Source: an uncultured Eubacteriales bacterium
Lineage (GTDB): Bacteria > Bacillota > Clostridia > Oscillospirales > CAG-272
Length of the DNA: 9,251 bases
NCBI GenBank assembly: GCA_900555785.1
Contig: USMO01000053.1
Coordinates: 1-9,251 of the forward strand
Direction: 5' to 3'
This document shows, piece after piece, positions 1-5,947 of this stretch. A program made the translations under genes and the position numbers. The notes under the pieces were generated by a model. That model ran no database searches. It was not told the DNA's origin and saw only the letters and a list, made by a program, of their open reading frames with translations. Position 1 is the stretch's first letter. Every line of letters starts with the position of its first letter.

Positions 1-21
1 TCGAACCCCGGAGGGGCGCCA

Positions 22-90
22 GCAGGCGGGATCTCCGAACGGTAGAGACAATTCAGTCAATCACTATCTAACTAAGCCACCCCCAAAAAA
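22..90. repeat. Dispersed intergenic repeat, copy 1 (upstream of mreC)
   Basis: This is one of three related non-coding stretches in the window; the others are at about 2600-2713 and 5948-6057. The left block GCAGGCGGGATCTCCGA (22-38) matches 5948-5964 exactly. The core, roughly AGAGACAATTCAGTCAATCA (44-63), matches 2616-2635 with two differences. The right end CCACCCCCAAAAAAT (77-91) recurs at 2700-2714. It sits just before mreC, and nothing in it looks like a sigma-A promoter. Repeat status is read directly from the sequence; its function is unknown. Confidence 0.7.
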
Positions 91-120
91 TCCTGTTTTA
101 AAAACCTAAAAAATTCTCAT

Positions 121-963
121 ATGAAACTATTCAAAAACAAATTTTTTATCGTCTGCCTATCGGTCGCGGTTGCGGTTGCGGTGCTGATGTCGGTGTTTTC
201 GCTGATGGGGTACCGGGCGCTGGTGCGGAACGTGCTGGGGACGGTTGCAACGCCGTTCCGGGCGATCGGAAATCTGTTCTGCGGGGCGGTAGAAGGCTTT
301 GGAAAGCATTTTCAGTCGATTGACGCGCTGGAGAAGAAGAACGCAGAACTGGAGGAAGAAAACCGGGCGCTGCGGGAACAGATTGAGCAGGCAGAGCGGC
401 TGGAAGCGGAAAACGAGCGGCTGCGGGACTATCTCGGCATGAAGGCGGCGTATCCGACCTTCACGCTGGAGGAGGGGACGGTCATCGGGCACGAAGGCGA
501 GAACTACCTGACGGTCCTGACGCTGAATCGCGGGAGCATTCACGGCATTCAGGTCAACATGGCGGTTATCACGAAGGACGGCATTGTAGGCTGCGTAAGC
601 GAGGTTGGGCTGACCTGGTGCAAAGTATCCACCATTCTGGAAGACGCGCGTTCTGTGGGGGTTCTTGCGCCCAGGAGCGGTGCCTCCGGCATTCTGTCGG
701 GCGAATACACCTATCGGGAGAACGGGACCTGCCGGCTGACCTTTCTGGACGATGATGCCCGGAGTGCCGATGTGCGCGTGGGCGACCGGATTGAGACAAG
801 CGGGCTGGGGTCGGTCTACCCGGCTGGGCTGACGGTCGGACAGGTGACGGATATGCGGGCAGACGCGGCAACGCGGAGTTTGATTGCAACGGTGAAGCCG
901 ACGGTTGATCTGTCCTCGCTGTCCTATGTGATGATCATAACGGGGTACCAGGAAAAGGGCTGA
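121..963 (+). CDS. mreC: Rod shape-determining protein MreC
   Basis: MreC is a membrane-anchored extracellular scaffold of the cell-wall elongation machinery (elongasome), working with MreB, MreD, RodA and PBP2. The 280-residue product has the expected layout and normal family length. It has a short basic N-terminus, one membrane segment (about 8-30), a strong coiled coil (about 64-105, rich in Leu, Glu and Arg) and the two-barrel beta domain (about 118-277). Family motifs are visible: LNRGSIHGI (135-143), MAVITKDGIVG (147-157), EVG (161-163), and TSGLGSVYPAGL with VG (226-240). The start is the only possible one: the frame is closed by TAA at 73-75 with no earlier start codon. The leader before the ATG is A-rich and has no recognisable Shine-Dalgarno sequence, which is odd beside the other genes here. 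mreD follows closely, so the two are probably one operon; mreB is not in view and may lie upstream. Confidence 0.95.
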   Translation: MKLFKNKFFIVCLSVAVAVAVLMSVFSLMGYRALVRNVLGTVATPFRAIGNLFCGAVEGFGKHFQSIDALEKKNAELEEENRALREQIEQAERLEAENERLRDYLGMKAAYPTFTLEEGTVIGHEGENYLTVLTLNRGSIHGIQVNMAVITKDGIVGCVSEVGLTWCKVSTILEDARSVGVLAPRSGASGILSGEYTYRENGTCRLTFLDDDARSADVRVGDRIETSGLGSVYPAGLTVGQVTDMRADAATRSLIATVKPTVDLSSLSYVMIITGYQEKG

Positions 964-972
964 GGCTATGGC

Positions 973-978
973 AGGAGG
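973..978 (+). promoter_or_regulatory. Ribosome binding site that sets the mreD start
   Basis: A full AGGAGG lies 7 nt before an in-frame GTG at 986. The alternative ATG at 968 has only GAGG with about 1 nt spacing, or a distant AAAGGG inside the end of mreC. The strong site therefore favours the GTG start. Confidence 0.65.
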
Positions 979-985
979 TGCGGCT

Positions 986-1513
986 GTGCGGGCTGGAAAT
1001 GACGGGACCGACCGGACAAAGATTCTTTTGCGCGCGGTGTGGGTCGGCGCGGTTCTGTTCCTTCTGTGTGTGATGCAGACAACGGTGTTCGGGCGCTGGA
1101 AACTGTTCGGCGCGGTGCCGGACCTGATGCTTGCGGCTGTAGTCCTGCTTGGCTACTGTCGCGGGCGCGAGGAGGGCGCGATTGCCGGCATTGCGGCTGG
1201 TGTGTTCGTTGCTTCGCTGGGGTCTGTCGGTGTCACGATTGCACCGGTTTTCTACATGGTAATCGGGTACGTGTGTGGATATTTCGCACGTGCGGTCTAC
1301 CCGAAAGGCTTCGGTGCGTATCTCTTTTTCCTTGGTGTGTCCCTCCCGTTCGGTTCCATCCGGACGGTGATTCAGGCAAGCCTGACGCACGCAAACCCGC
1401 GCCCCGCGATGCTGCTGCTCTATGCGGTCCTCCCCGAGCTGTTCGGAACCTTCCTCTGCGGCGCTGCCCTCTTCTTTCCCCTCCGCGCTTTGATCGGCAG
1501 GGCGAAGAGGTAG
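986..1513 (+). CDS. mreD: Rod shape-determining protein MreD
   Basis: MreD is an integral membrane partner of MreC in the cell-wall elongation complex. From GTG 986 the product is 175 residues, the usual MreD size, and mostly hydrophobic, with about five or six membrane segments (about 14-34, 45-62, 70-108, 115-135 and 148-170). The family pattern is visible near the N-terminus: a Gln in the first helix (Q31, in MQTTVF) followed by the PDL motif (45-47), then Gly-rich helices. Sequence conservation in MreD is low, so the call rests on topology, this motif and position directly after mreC. The alternative ATG at 968 would add six residues and leave a 4-nt gap after mreC. Unlike many mre clusters, no PBP2 or min genes follow; a 320-bp repeat-filled spacer begins right at the stop codon. 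Confidence 0.87.
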   Translation: MRAGNDGTDRTKILLRAVWVGAVLFLLCVMQTTVFGRWKLFGAVPDLMLAAVVLLGYCRGREEGAIAGIAAGVFVASLGSVGVTIAPVFYMVIGYVCGYFARAVYPKGFGAYLFFLGVSLPFGSIRTVIQASLTHANPRPAMLLLYAVLPELFGTFLCGAALFFPLRALIGRAKR

Positions 1514-1590
1514 AAGACCTTGGGGCGCTGCCCCAAGCCCCGCTTAGGGAACTTCTTGAAAGAAGTTCCCTAAGGACCCTCAAGAACTTT
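1514..1590 (-). repeat. Hairpin repeat unit 1 (minus orientation)
   Basis: The unit holds two perfect hairpins. One is CTTGGGGC (1519-1526), loop GCT, then GCCCCAAG (1530-1537). The other is a 15-bp stem, CTTAGGGAACTTCTT (1543-1557) with AAGAAGTTCCCTAAG (1560-1574), separated by GA. It starts one base after the mreD stop codon. There is no downstream U-tract, so it is not a classical intrinsic terminator on the plus strand, although the hairpins could protect the 3' end of the mreCD transcript. Confidence 0.75.
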
Positions 1591-1600
1591 CACTGAGAGG

Positions 1601-1665
1601 GATTTTCGTGTAGCCAGATTGGTTGGAAGATAGATTCTGCATCTTTATTTTGGCTACACAAAATC
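1601..1665. repeat. Central stem-loop of the composite element
   Basis: GATTTT-C-GTGTAGCCA (1601-1616) is the inverted complement of TGGCTACACAAAATC (1651-1665). That gives a 15-bp stem with one bulged C (1607) and a 34-nt AT-rich loop. The loop and arm edge contain a weak sigma-A-like pair on the plus strand: TTGGAA (1623-1628), 17 nt, TATTTT (1646-1651), matching consensus at 4 of 6 in each box. It could start transcription of the downstream alarmone synthetase gene, but that is speculative. Confidence 0.6.
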
Positions 1666-1704
1666 TGCACCCACAAAAAATCAACCCCTAAATCCCCCTT
1701 GGAG

Positions 1705-1817
1705 CAAGTTCTTGGGGTTCTTAGGGGTGACTGATTGCGAAGCAATCAGTCAGTAGCGAAGCGTTGCTTCTTCCGAAAGAAGCCCCCTAAGTGGGTTTGG
1801 GCAAAGCCCAAGGTCTT
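1705..1817 (+). repeat. Hairpin repeat unit 2 (plus orientation), with inserted hairpins
   Basis: This is the same unit as at 2725-2800, but the inner hairpin is replaced by a larger structure. CTTAGGGG (1720-1727) pairs with CCCCTAAG (1784-1791). Enclosed are an 11-bp perfect hairpin, TGACTGATTGC (1728-1738) with GCAATCAGTCA (1742-1752), and a 7-bp hairpin, GCTTCTT (1766-1772) with AAGAAGC (1777-1783). The end hairpin is TTGGGC, AAA, GCCCAA (1797-1811). The unit's AGGTCTT end stops 5 nt before the AAGGAG ribosome binding site of the next gene. Confidence 0.72.
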
Positions 1818-1833
1818 AAAAAAAGGAGAATCC

Positions 1834-2592
1834 ATGAGTCAGGAACAATTCAAAAACCAGCATCCGACGGACCTGTCGGAGACGGTGGCGCTGGCGATGA
1901 TGTCGAGGACGAGGAGGCTGGCGAACGCGGTTGTCACGTATCAGGAGCTGCTGATGCGGTACACGTGCGCGATGAAAGAGATCCGGACGAAGTTTGAGGT
2001 GCTGAACACCGAGTATAACGTCCGGTTCCGGCGGAACCCCATCGTGTCAATCAACACGCGGCTGAAGCAGACCGCAAGCATCGTCGGAAAGCTGGATCGG
2101 CTGGGGGTGGAATTTTCGCCGGAGGCAGTCGAGCAGCACCTCAACGACGTCGCGGGCGTGCGGGTCATCTGCTCCTACCTTGACGACGTGTACAGCATAG
2201 CGCAGGCGCTGACCAAGCAGGACGACGTTCGCCTCCTGCGCATCAAGGATTACATCCAGGAGCCGAAGGAAAACGGCTACCGGAGCCTGCACCTGATTGT
2301 CAGCGTGCCGGTGTTTTTTGCGGAAATGCCGCGGGACGTCAAGGTCGAGGTCCAGATTCGGACCGTTGCAATGGACTATTGGGCAGAGCTGGAGCACCAG
2401 CTGCGGTATAAACAGGAGATTCCGAACGAGGACGAAATTGTGCGGGAACTGACCGACTGCGCCAAAAAGACCGCTGAAATCGACGCGCAAATGCTCGCCA
2501 TCCGCAAAAAAATCGAAAGCGGCACCGAGAAACCTACCGAAGACGAACTCCTGATTGAAAAATTGCGAAAGATTGATTTTTCGATGGAGTGA
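1834..2592 (+). CDS. Small alarmone synthetase (GTP pyrophosphokinase family, RelA/SpoT synthetase domain)
   Basis: The enzyme is predicted to transfer pyrophosphate from ATP to GDP or GTP, making the stringent-response signal (p)ppGpp in the cytoplasm. The 252-residue product carries the RelA/SpoT synthetase motifs in order: RLK (76-78) with KL (86-87); DVAGVRVIC (105-113); KENGYRSLHL (145-154), the nucleotide-stacking and G-loop region; and VEVQIRT (171-177), with the expected catalytic Glu, followed by DYWAELEHQLRYK (181-193). It lacks the HD hydrolase, TGS and ACT domains of long Rel, so it should only synthesise. This fits the RelQ/RelP (YjbM/YwaC) class, slightly longer than usual because of extra residues at both ends; the C-terminal 50 are charged and helical. 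The start is ATG 1834 with AAGGAG (1823-1828) at 5 nt. An in-frame TTG at 1735 lies inside the repeat and is rejected. It appears to be its own transcription unit. Confidence 0.93.
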   Translation: MSQEQFKNQHPTDLSETVALAMMSRTRRLANAVVTYQELLMRYTCAMKEIRTKFEVLNTEYNVRFRRNPIVSINTRLKQTASIVGKLDRLGVEFSPEAVEQHLNDVAGVRVICSYLDDVYSIAQALTKQDDVRLLRIKDYIQEPKENGYRSLHLIVSVPVFFAEMPRDVKVEVQIRTVAMDYWAELEHQLRYKQEIPNEDEIVRELTDCAKKTAEIDAQMLAIRKKIESGTEKPTEDELLIEKLRKIDFSME

Positions 2593-2599
2593 GTGACGG

Positions 2600-2713
2600 G
2601 CTTGCCTCCGAAGGGGAGAGACAATCCAGTCAACCACTACTTAAGACGGGTAAAAAATGTTAGCCCCCGTAACAATCAACCATCCCTATCCTCACAAAAC
2701 CACCCCCAAAAAA
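2600..2713. repeat. Dispersed intergenic repeat, copy 2 (upstream of gyrA)
   Basis: This begins right after the synthetase stop codon. The core GAGACAATCCAGTCAACCAC (2617-2636) matches copy 1, and TTAAGACGG (2641-2649) continues the match into copy 3. AACCATCCCT (2678-2687) recurs in copy 3, and CCACCCCCAAAAAAT (2700-2714) recurs in copy 1. Copy 2 thus shares different blocks with each of the other two, which supports a common ancestor of about 70-115 nt. A small inverted pair, ACGGG (2646-2650) with CCCGT (2666-2670), could form a hairpin. Function is unknown. Confidence 0.7.
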
Positions 2714-2724
2714 TAAAACGCAGT

Positions 2725-2800
2725 AAAAGTTCTTGAAATTCTTAAAAACTTCTTTCAAGAAGTTTTTAAGCAGGGTTTGGGACAGCGTCCCAAGGTCTTA
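2725..2800 (+). repeat. Hairpin repeat unit 3, in the gyrA leader
   Basis: A 14-bp perfect stem, CTTAAAAACTTCTT (2741-2754) with AAGAAGTTTTTAAG (2757-2770), is followed by TTGGGAC, AGC, GTCCCAA (2777-2793). It matches the reverse complement of 1514-1590 apart from changes that occur in pairs and keep the stems closed. The unit's GGTCTTA end can instead pair in AAGGTC, TTA, GACCTT (2792-2806), which would compete with the second hairpin. The gyrA ribosome binding site begins at 2810. Confidence 0.75.
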
Positions 2801-2820
2801 GACCTTAGAAAGGATACAGT

Positions 2821-5415
2821 ATGAAAGAAAAGAACGAAGCGGAAAAGCAGCAGGAATTGGCGCTGTTTGAAAACCAGAAGGTGCTGGACGTTGGAATCGA
2901 GAAGGAGGTCAAGAAATCCTTTATCGAATATTCCATGTCAGTCATCATTTCCCGTGCACTCCCGGACGTCCGGGACGGCATGAAGCCGGGACAGCGGCGC
3001 ATTCTCTACGCCATGTATGAGGACGGGCTGACGCACTCCAAGCCGTTCCGCAAGTCGGCAACGACAGTCGGTAACGTGCTGGGCCGTTACCATCCGCACG
3101 GCGACTCGGCGGTCTACGGCACCATGGTCCGCCTGGCGCAGCCCTTCTCCCTGCGGTATACGCTGGTAGAAGGACACGGAAACTTCGGCTCGGTGGACGG
3201 TGACCCGCCGGCAGCATACCGGTATACTGAGGCAAGACTGGACCGCATCGCAGACGAAATGATGCGGGATCTCGACAAAAACGTTGTCCCGATGGTCCCC
3301 AACTTCGATAACCGCCTGCAGGAGCCGTCGGTCCTGCCGTCCCGGTTCCCGAACCTGCTGGTCAACGGCTCGATGGGCATTGCGGTCGGTATGGCAACGA
3401 ACATCCCGCCGCATAACCTGGGCGAGGTCATTGACGCGGTGGATTACCGCATGGACCACCCTGACTGCACGGTCGATGAACTGATGGAGTTTATCAAGGG
3501 ACCCGATTTCCCGACCGCAGCCATCATCTACGGCATCAACGGGATTAAGCAGGCATACCTGACCGGTAAGGGGCACATCATGGTGCGGTCGCGCTCGCAG
3601 ATTGACGAGAACAAGCGGCACATCATCTTCACCGAAATCCCTTACGGCGTCAACAAGAGCATGCTCTGCGAGTCGATTGCCGACTGCGTCAACGAGAAAA
3701 AGATTGACGGTATCACCGAACTGCGCGACGAATCGGGCAGAGACGGTATGCGCATTGTGGTCGAATACCGCCGCGATGTCAACCCGCAGATTCTGCTCAA
3801 CCAGCTGTATAAATACACCCAGCTGCAGGACACCTTTGCCATCAACATGCTGGCAATCGTCAACAACGAGCCGAAGGTCCTGACCCTGCCGCAGATTCTG
3901 GACCACTACATCGCGCACCAGGAGTCGGTCATCACCCGCCGCACGCAGTTCGACCTGGACAAGGCGAAGGCAAGAGCGCACATCTTTGAGGGCTACAAGA
4001 TTGCGCTGGACAACATCGACGAGATCGTGCAGATCATGAAGTCGTCGAAGTCGATTCCCGATTCCAAAAACACCCTGATGGAGCGCTTTGGGCTGTCCGA
4101 CGCGCAGGCACAGGCGATTGTGGAAATGACGCTCGGCAAGCTGACCGGCTTGGAGCGCGAGAAGATTGAGGAAGAACTGCTCCGGCTCCACAACCTGATC
4201 AAGGAACTGGAGGCGATTCTCGCGGACGAGGGCAAGATCAAGCAGATTATCAAGGACGAGATGGGCGAAATCAAGGCGAAGTACGCAGACGCGCGCCGCA
4301 CCGAAATCGTCCAGGCAGAGCATGAGATCGTGCTGGAGGACCTGATTGAGCGGCACAGCTGCGTCATCACGCTGACGCACGCGGGCTATATCAAGCGCCA
4401 GCCGGCAGATACCTACTCCGCGCAGCACAGAGGCGGCAGAGGCATCATCGGCATGGGCACCAAGGACGAGGACTTTATCGAGAACGTCATCGCGGTCAAC
4501 AGCCATTCCTACCTGCTGATGTTCACGAACACGGGGAAAGTGCAGGCAAAGAAGGCATACTATATCCCCGAAGCGGGCAGAACCGCAAAGGGGCAGAATC
4601 TGGTCAACATCCTGGATTTGGAGGAAGGCGAGAAGATCACCGCCTGCATCAGTGTGGATGACTTTGACGATGAGCACTACCTGACGATGGTGACGCGCAG
4701 GGGCGTGATCAAGCGGACGCCGCTGAAGGAGTACGAATACCAGCGAAAGGGCGGCAAGATTGCGCTGAACCTGGACGAAGGGGATGAGCTGCTGTTTGTC
4801 CGCTGCACAACGGGCGACTGCGAGCTGGTGCTGGCAACGAAGAACGGACAGGCGGTGCGGTTCCACGAAGAGAACGCCCGCGTGATGGGCAGAACCGCAA
4901 GAGGCGTGCGCGGTATCTCCCTGCGCGATGGCGACGAAGTGGTCGGCGTTGCGGTCATCGAGGAGGGCAAGGAGCTGCTCTGCGTGACCGAAAACGGCTT
5001 TGGTAAGCGTTCGTCGTTCGACGATTTCCGCCTGATGGCGCATCGCGGCGGCTATGGCGTGACTTGCTATAACATCACCGAAAAGAGCGGCGCGCTGACC
5101 GGCATCTCTGCGGTTGACGACAACGACGACCTGATGCTGATTACCGACGGCGGCACGATTATCCGCACGCCGGTTGCGGGCATTCCGACGCGCTCCCGCT
5201 CTGCCGGCGGTGTCATCATCATGAAGATGGCAGACGGGCAGAAGATCGCAAACTTCACCAAAGTCGCACACGCTGAAGAGAGCGAAGAGAGTGAAGAGGG
5301 CGAGGAGAACGAACCGGACGCAACCGCAGAAGCCTCGGAGGCGGACGCAACCGAGCCGGTTGATGTAACCGATGCGGGCGCGGTTGGCGAGCAGACGGAA
5401 GAAGAGAACGAGTAA
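2821..5415 (+). CDS. gyrA: DNA gyrase subunit A
   Basis: GyrA breaks and rejoins DNA in the A2B2 gyrase that introduces negative supercoils. The 864-residue product has the full architecture. The breakage-reunion domain runs from about 29 to 500, with SMSVIISRALPDVRDG (38-53), HPHGDSAVYG (91-100), GHGNFGSVDGD (118-128) and the catalytic tyrosine Y135 in AAYRYTEARL. A charged coiled coil lies at about 450-495. The six-bladed DNA-wrapping C-terminal domain spans about 500-812 and carries the GyrA box QHRGGRG (535-541), which marks gyrase rather than topoisomerase IV. The last ~48 residues are an acidic, low-complexity tail; acidic tails are known to modulate wrapping in some GyrA proteins. The residue matching E. 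coli D87 is Gly (G100), while S83 is kept as S96. The start ATG is preceded by AAGGA (2810-2814) at 6 nt. gyrB is not adjacent. The spacer upstream is structured repeat, and a small gene follows 22 bp downstream. Confidence 0.98.
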   Translation: MKEKNEAEKQQELALFENQKVLDVGIEKEVKKSFIEYSMSVIISRALPDVRDGMKPGQRRILYAMYEDGLTHSKPFRKSATTVGNVLGRYHPHGDSAVYGTMVRLAQPFSLRYTLVEGHGNFGSVDGDPPAAYRYTEARLDRIADEMMRDLDKNVVPMVPNFDNRLQEPSVLPSRFPNLLVNGSMGIAVGMATNIPPHNLGEVIDAVDYRMDHPDCTVDELMEFIKGPDFPTAAIIYGINGIKQAYLTGKGHIMVRSRSQIDENKRHIIFTEIPYGVNKSMLCESIADCVNEKKIDGITELRDESGRDGMRIVVEYRRDVNPQILLNQLYKYTQLQDTFAINMLAIVNNEPKVLTLPQILDHYIAHQESVITRRTQFDLDKAKARAHIFEGYKIALDNIDEIVQIMKSSKSIPDSKNTLMERFGLSDAQAQAIVEMTLGKLTGLEREKIEEELLRLHNLIKELEAILADEGKIKQIIKDEMGEIKAKYADARRTEIVQAEHEIVLEDLIERHSCVITLTHAGYIKRQPADTYSAQHRGGRGIIGMGTKDEDFIENVIAVNSHSYLLMFTNTGKVQAKKAYYIPEAGRTAKGQNLVNILDLEEGEKITACISVDDFDDEHYLTMVTRRGVIKRTPLKEYEYQRKGGKIALNLDEGDELLFVRCTTGDCELVLATKNGQAVRFHEENARVMGRTARGVRGISLRDGDEVVGVAVIEEGKELLCVTENGFGKRSSFDDFRLMAHRGGYGVTCYNITEKSGALTGISAVDDNDDLMLITDGGTIIRTPVAGIPTRSRSAGGVIIMKMADGQKIANFTKVAHAEESEESEEGEENEPDATAEASEADATEPVDVTDAGAVGEQTEEENE

Positions 5416-5437
5416 ACGTGCAGAGGGAGTGGGACGC

Positions 5438-5908
5438 ATGGAGTGTGTTATGCTGGAGCTGCAGATGGATGGCAAAAATCTGTCTTTTGAGCTGGAAGTA
5501 AAGGACCTGTACCGGCTGAACTGCATGCGTTTCGTGCTTCAGCGTCCCGACCGGATTCTGAGTGTTTGCATTCTGAAAGGGCTGTTGATTCTGCGAACGG
5601 AGGACCGCGATTTTCGCAACGGCGCGCACCAAGCCCCGTTTGAAAAGGACAACCGGCAGACGAACAATCTCGATGCATACGATTGGGACGGAAATCATTT
5701 GTGGAATATCGGCGAGATTGTAGGGGACATCAAAATGGAGATTCGCGGGTGTACGCTTGCAACCCGGCAGGCGCTGGTGGATTCCGGCGTTTTAGGGCGC
5801 GACGTCTCCTGCTCGGAGGACCTGCTTCAATGTTACGCGGGCGGCTTCCTGTATACGGTTGACCCGTTTTCGAAAACGGTCCTTTCCAAGAAAAGCGGGA
5901 TTCGGTAA
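5438..5908 (+). CDS. Hypothetical protein downstream of gyrA
   Basis: I do not recognise a named family. The 156-residue product is soluble, with no signal peptide or membrane segment. It looks beta-rich, alternating hydrophobic strands with turns. A stretch YDWDGNHLWNIGEIVGDIKM (81-100), followed by YAGGFLYTVDPFSKTVLSKK (133-152), resembles one or two blades of a beta-propeller-like fold. I recall similar small proteins in other Clostridia, but without an assigned role. It has six cysteines (3, 29, 44, 105, 125, 132). The start ATG 5438 has GAGGGAG (5423-5429) at 8 nt; an upstream extension of this frame into gyrA is open but has no comparable site. The 22-bp gap after gyrA suggests co-transcription. 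It is real by its ribosome binding site, spacing and residue patterns; function is unknown. Confidence 0.8.
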   Translation: MECVMLELQMDGKNLSFELEVKDLYRLNCMRFVLQRPDRILSVCILKGLLILRTEDRDFRNGAHQAPFEKDNRQTNNLDAYDWDGNHLWNIGEIVGDIKMEIRGCTLATRQALVDSGVLGRDVSCSEDLLQCYAGGFLYTVDPFSKTVLSKKSGIR

Positions 5909-5947
5909 AGGGATGACACCCGGCGCGGATGTGGGCGACTGAATGCC

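Larger units (their letters stand above)
1514..1817. repeat. Composite inverted-repeat element filling the mreD-synthetase spacer
   Basis: The spacer is bounded by matching inverted ends: AAGACCTTGGG at 1514-1524 and CCCAAGGTCTT at 1807-1817. Going inward, both ends carry a short GC hairpin, then the pair CTTAGGG/CCCTAAG, then a tract whose plus-strand form is AAGTTCTTG (1707-1715) and whose inverted form is CAAGAACTT (1581-1589). So two units lie in opposite orientations around a central stem-loop (1601-1665). There are no ORFs with coding character and no obvious target-site duplication. The layout resembles a MITE or a BIME-like composite. That class name is inference; the symmetry is seen directly. 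Confidence 0.72.

Noticed and set aside
1..21. Possible tRNA 3' end (TCGAACC resembling a T-loop, followed by GCGCCA)
   Set aside because: The register is off by one: a conserved A58 and an encoded CCA cannot both be satisfied with standard 5-bp T and 7-bp acceptor stems. The 5' part is outside the window, and the sequence runs directly into the dispersed repeat.
1543..1574. 15-bp hairpin after mreD as an intrinsic terminator
   Set aside because: No U-tract follows on the plus strand (GGACCCTC comes next), so it does not fit the intrinsic terminator model. It is better treated as part of the repeat unit.
1039..1596. Alternative frame overlapping mreD
   Set aside because: It is Arg/Cys/Pro-rich with no family resemblance. 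The overlapping mreD frame has clear membrane-protein character and a strong ribosome binding site.
1735..1833. In-frame upstream extension of the alarmone synthetase from a TTG codon
   Set aside because: It lies inside the hairpin repeat, has no ribosome binding site and encodes Lys/Pro-rich sequence unlike the family. ATG 1834 has a well-placed AAGGAG.
1514..2820. Known riboswitch or T-box leader before the synthetase or gyrA
   Set aside because: No T-box sequence or other riboswitch core that I know is visible. The hairpins are explained by the repeat family shared between both spacers.
2938..5526. 862-codon open frame on the minus strand opposite gyrA, plus many shorter antisense frames
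   Set aside because: Its translation is Arg/His/Val/Leu-rich and resembles no family. It mirrors the third-position bias of the clearly real gyrA and has no ribosome binding site. It is a shadow of a GC-rich gene.
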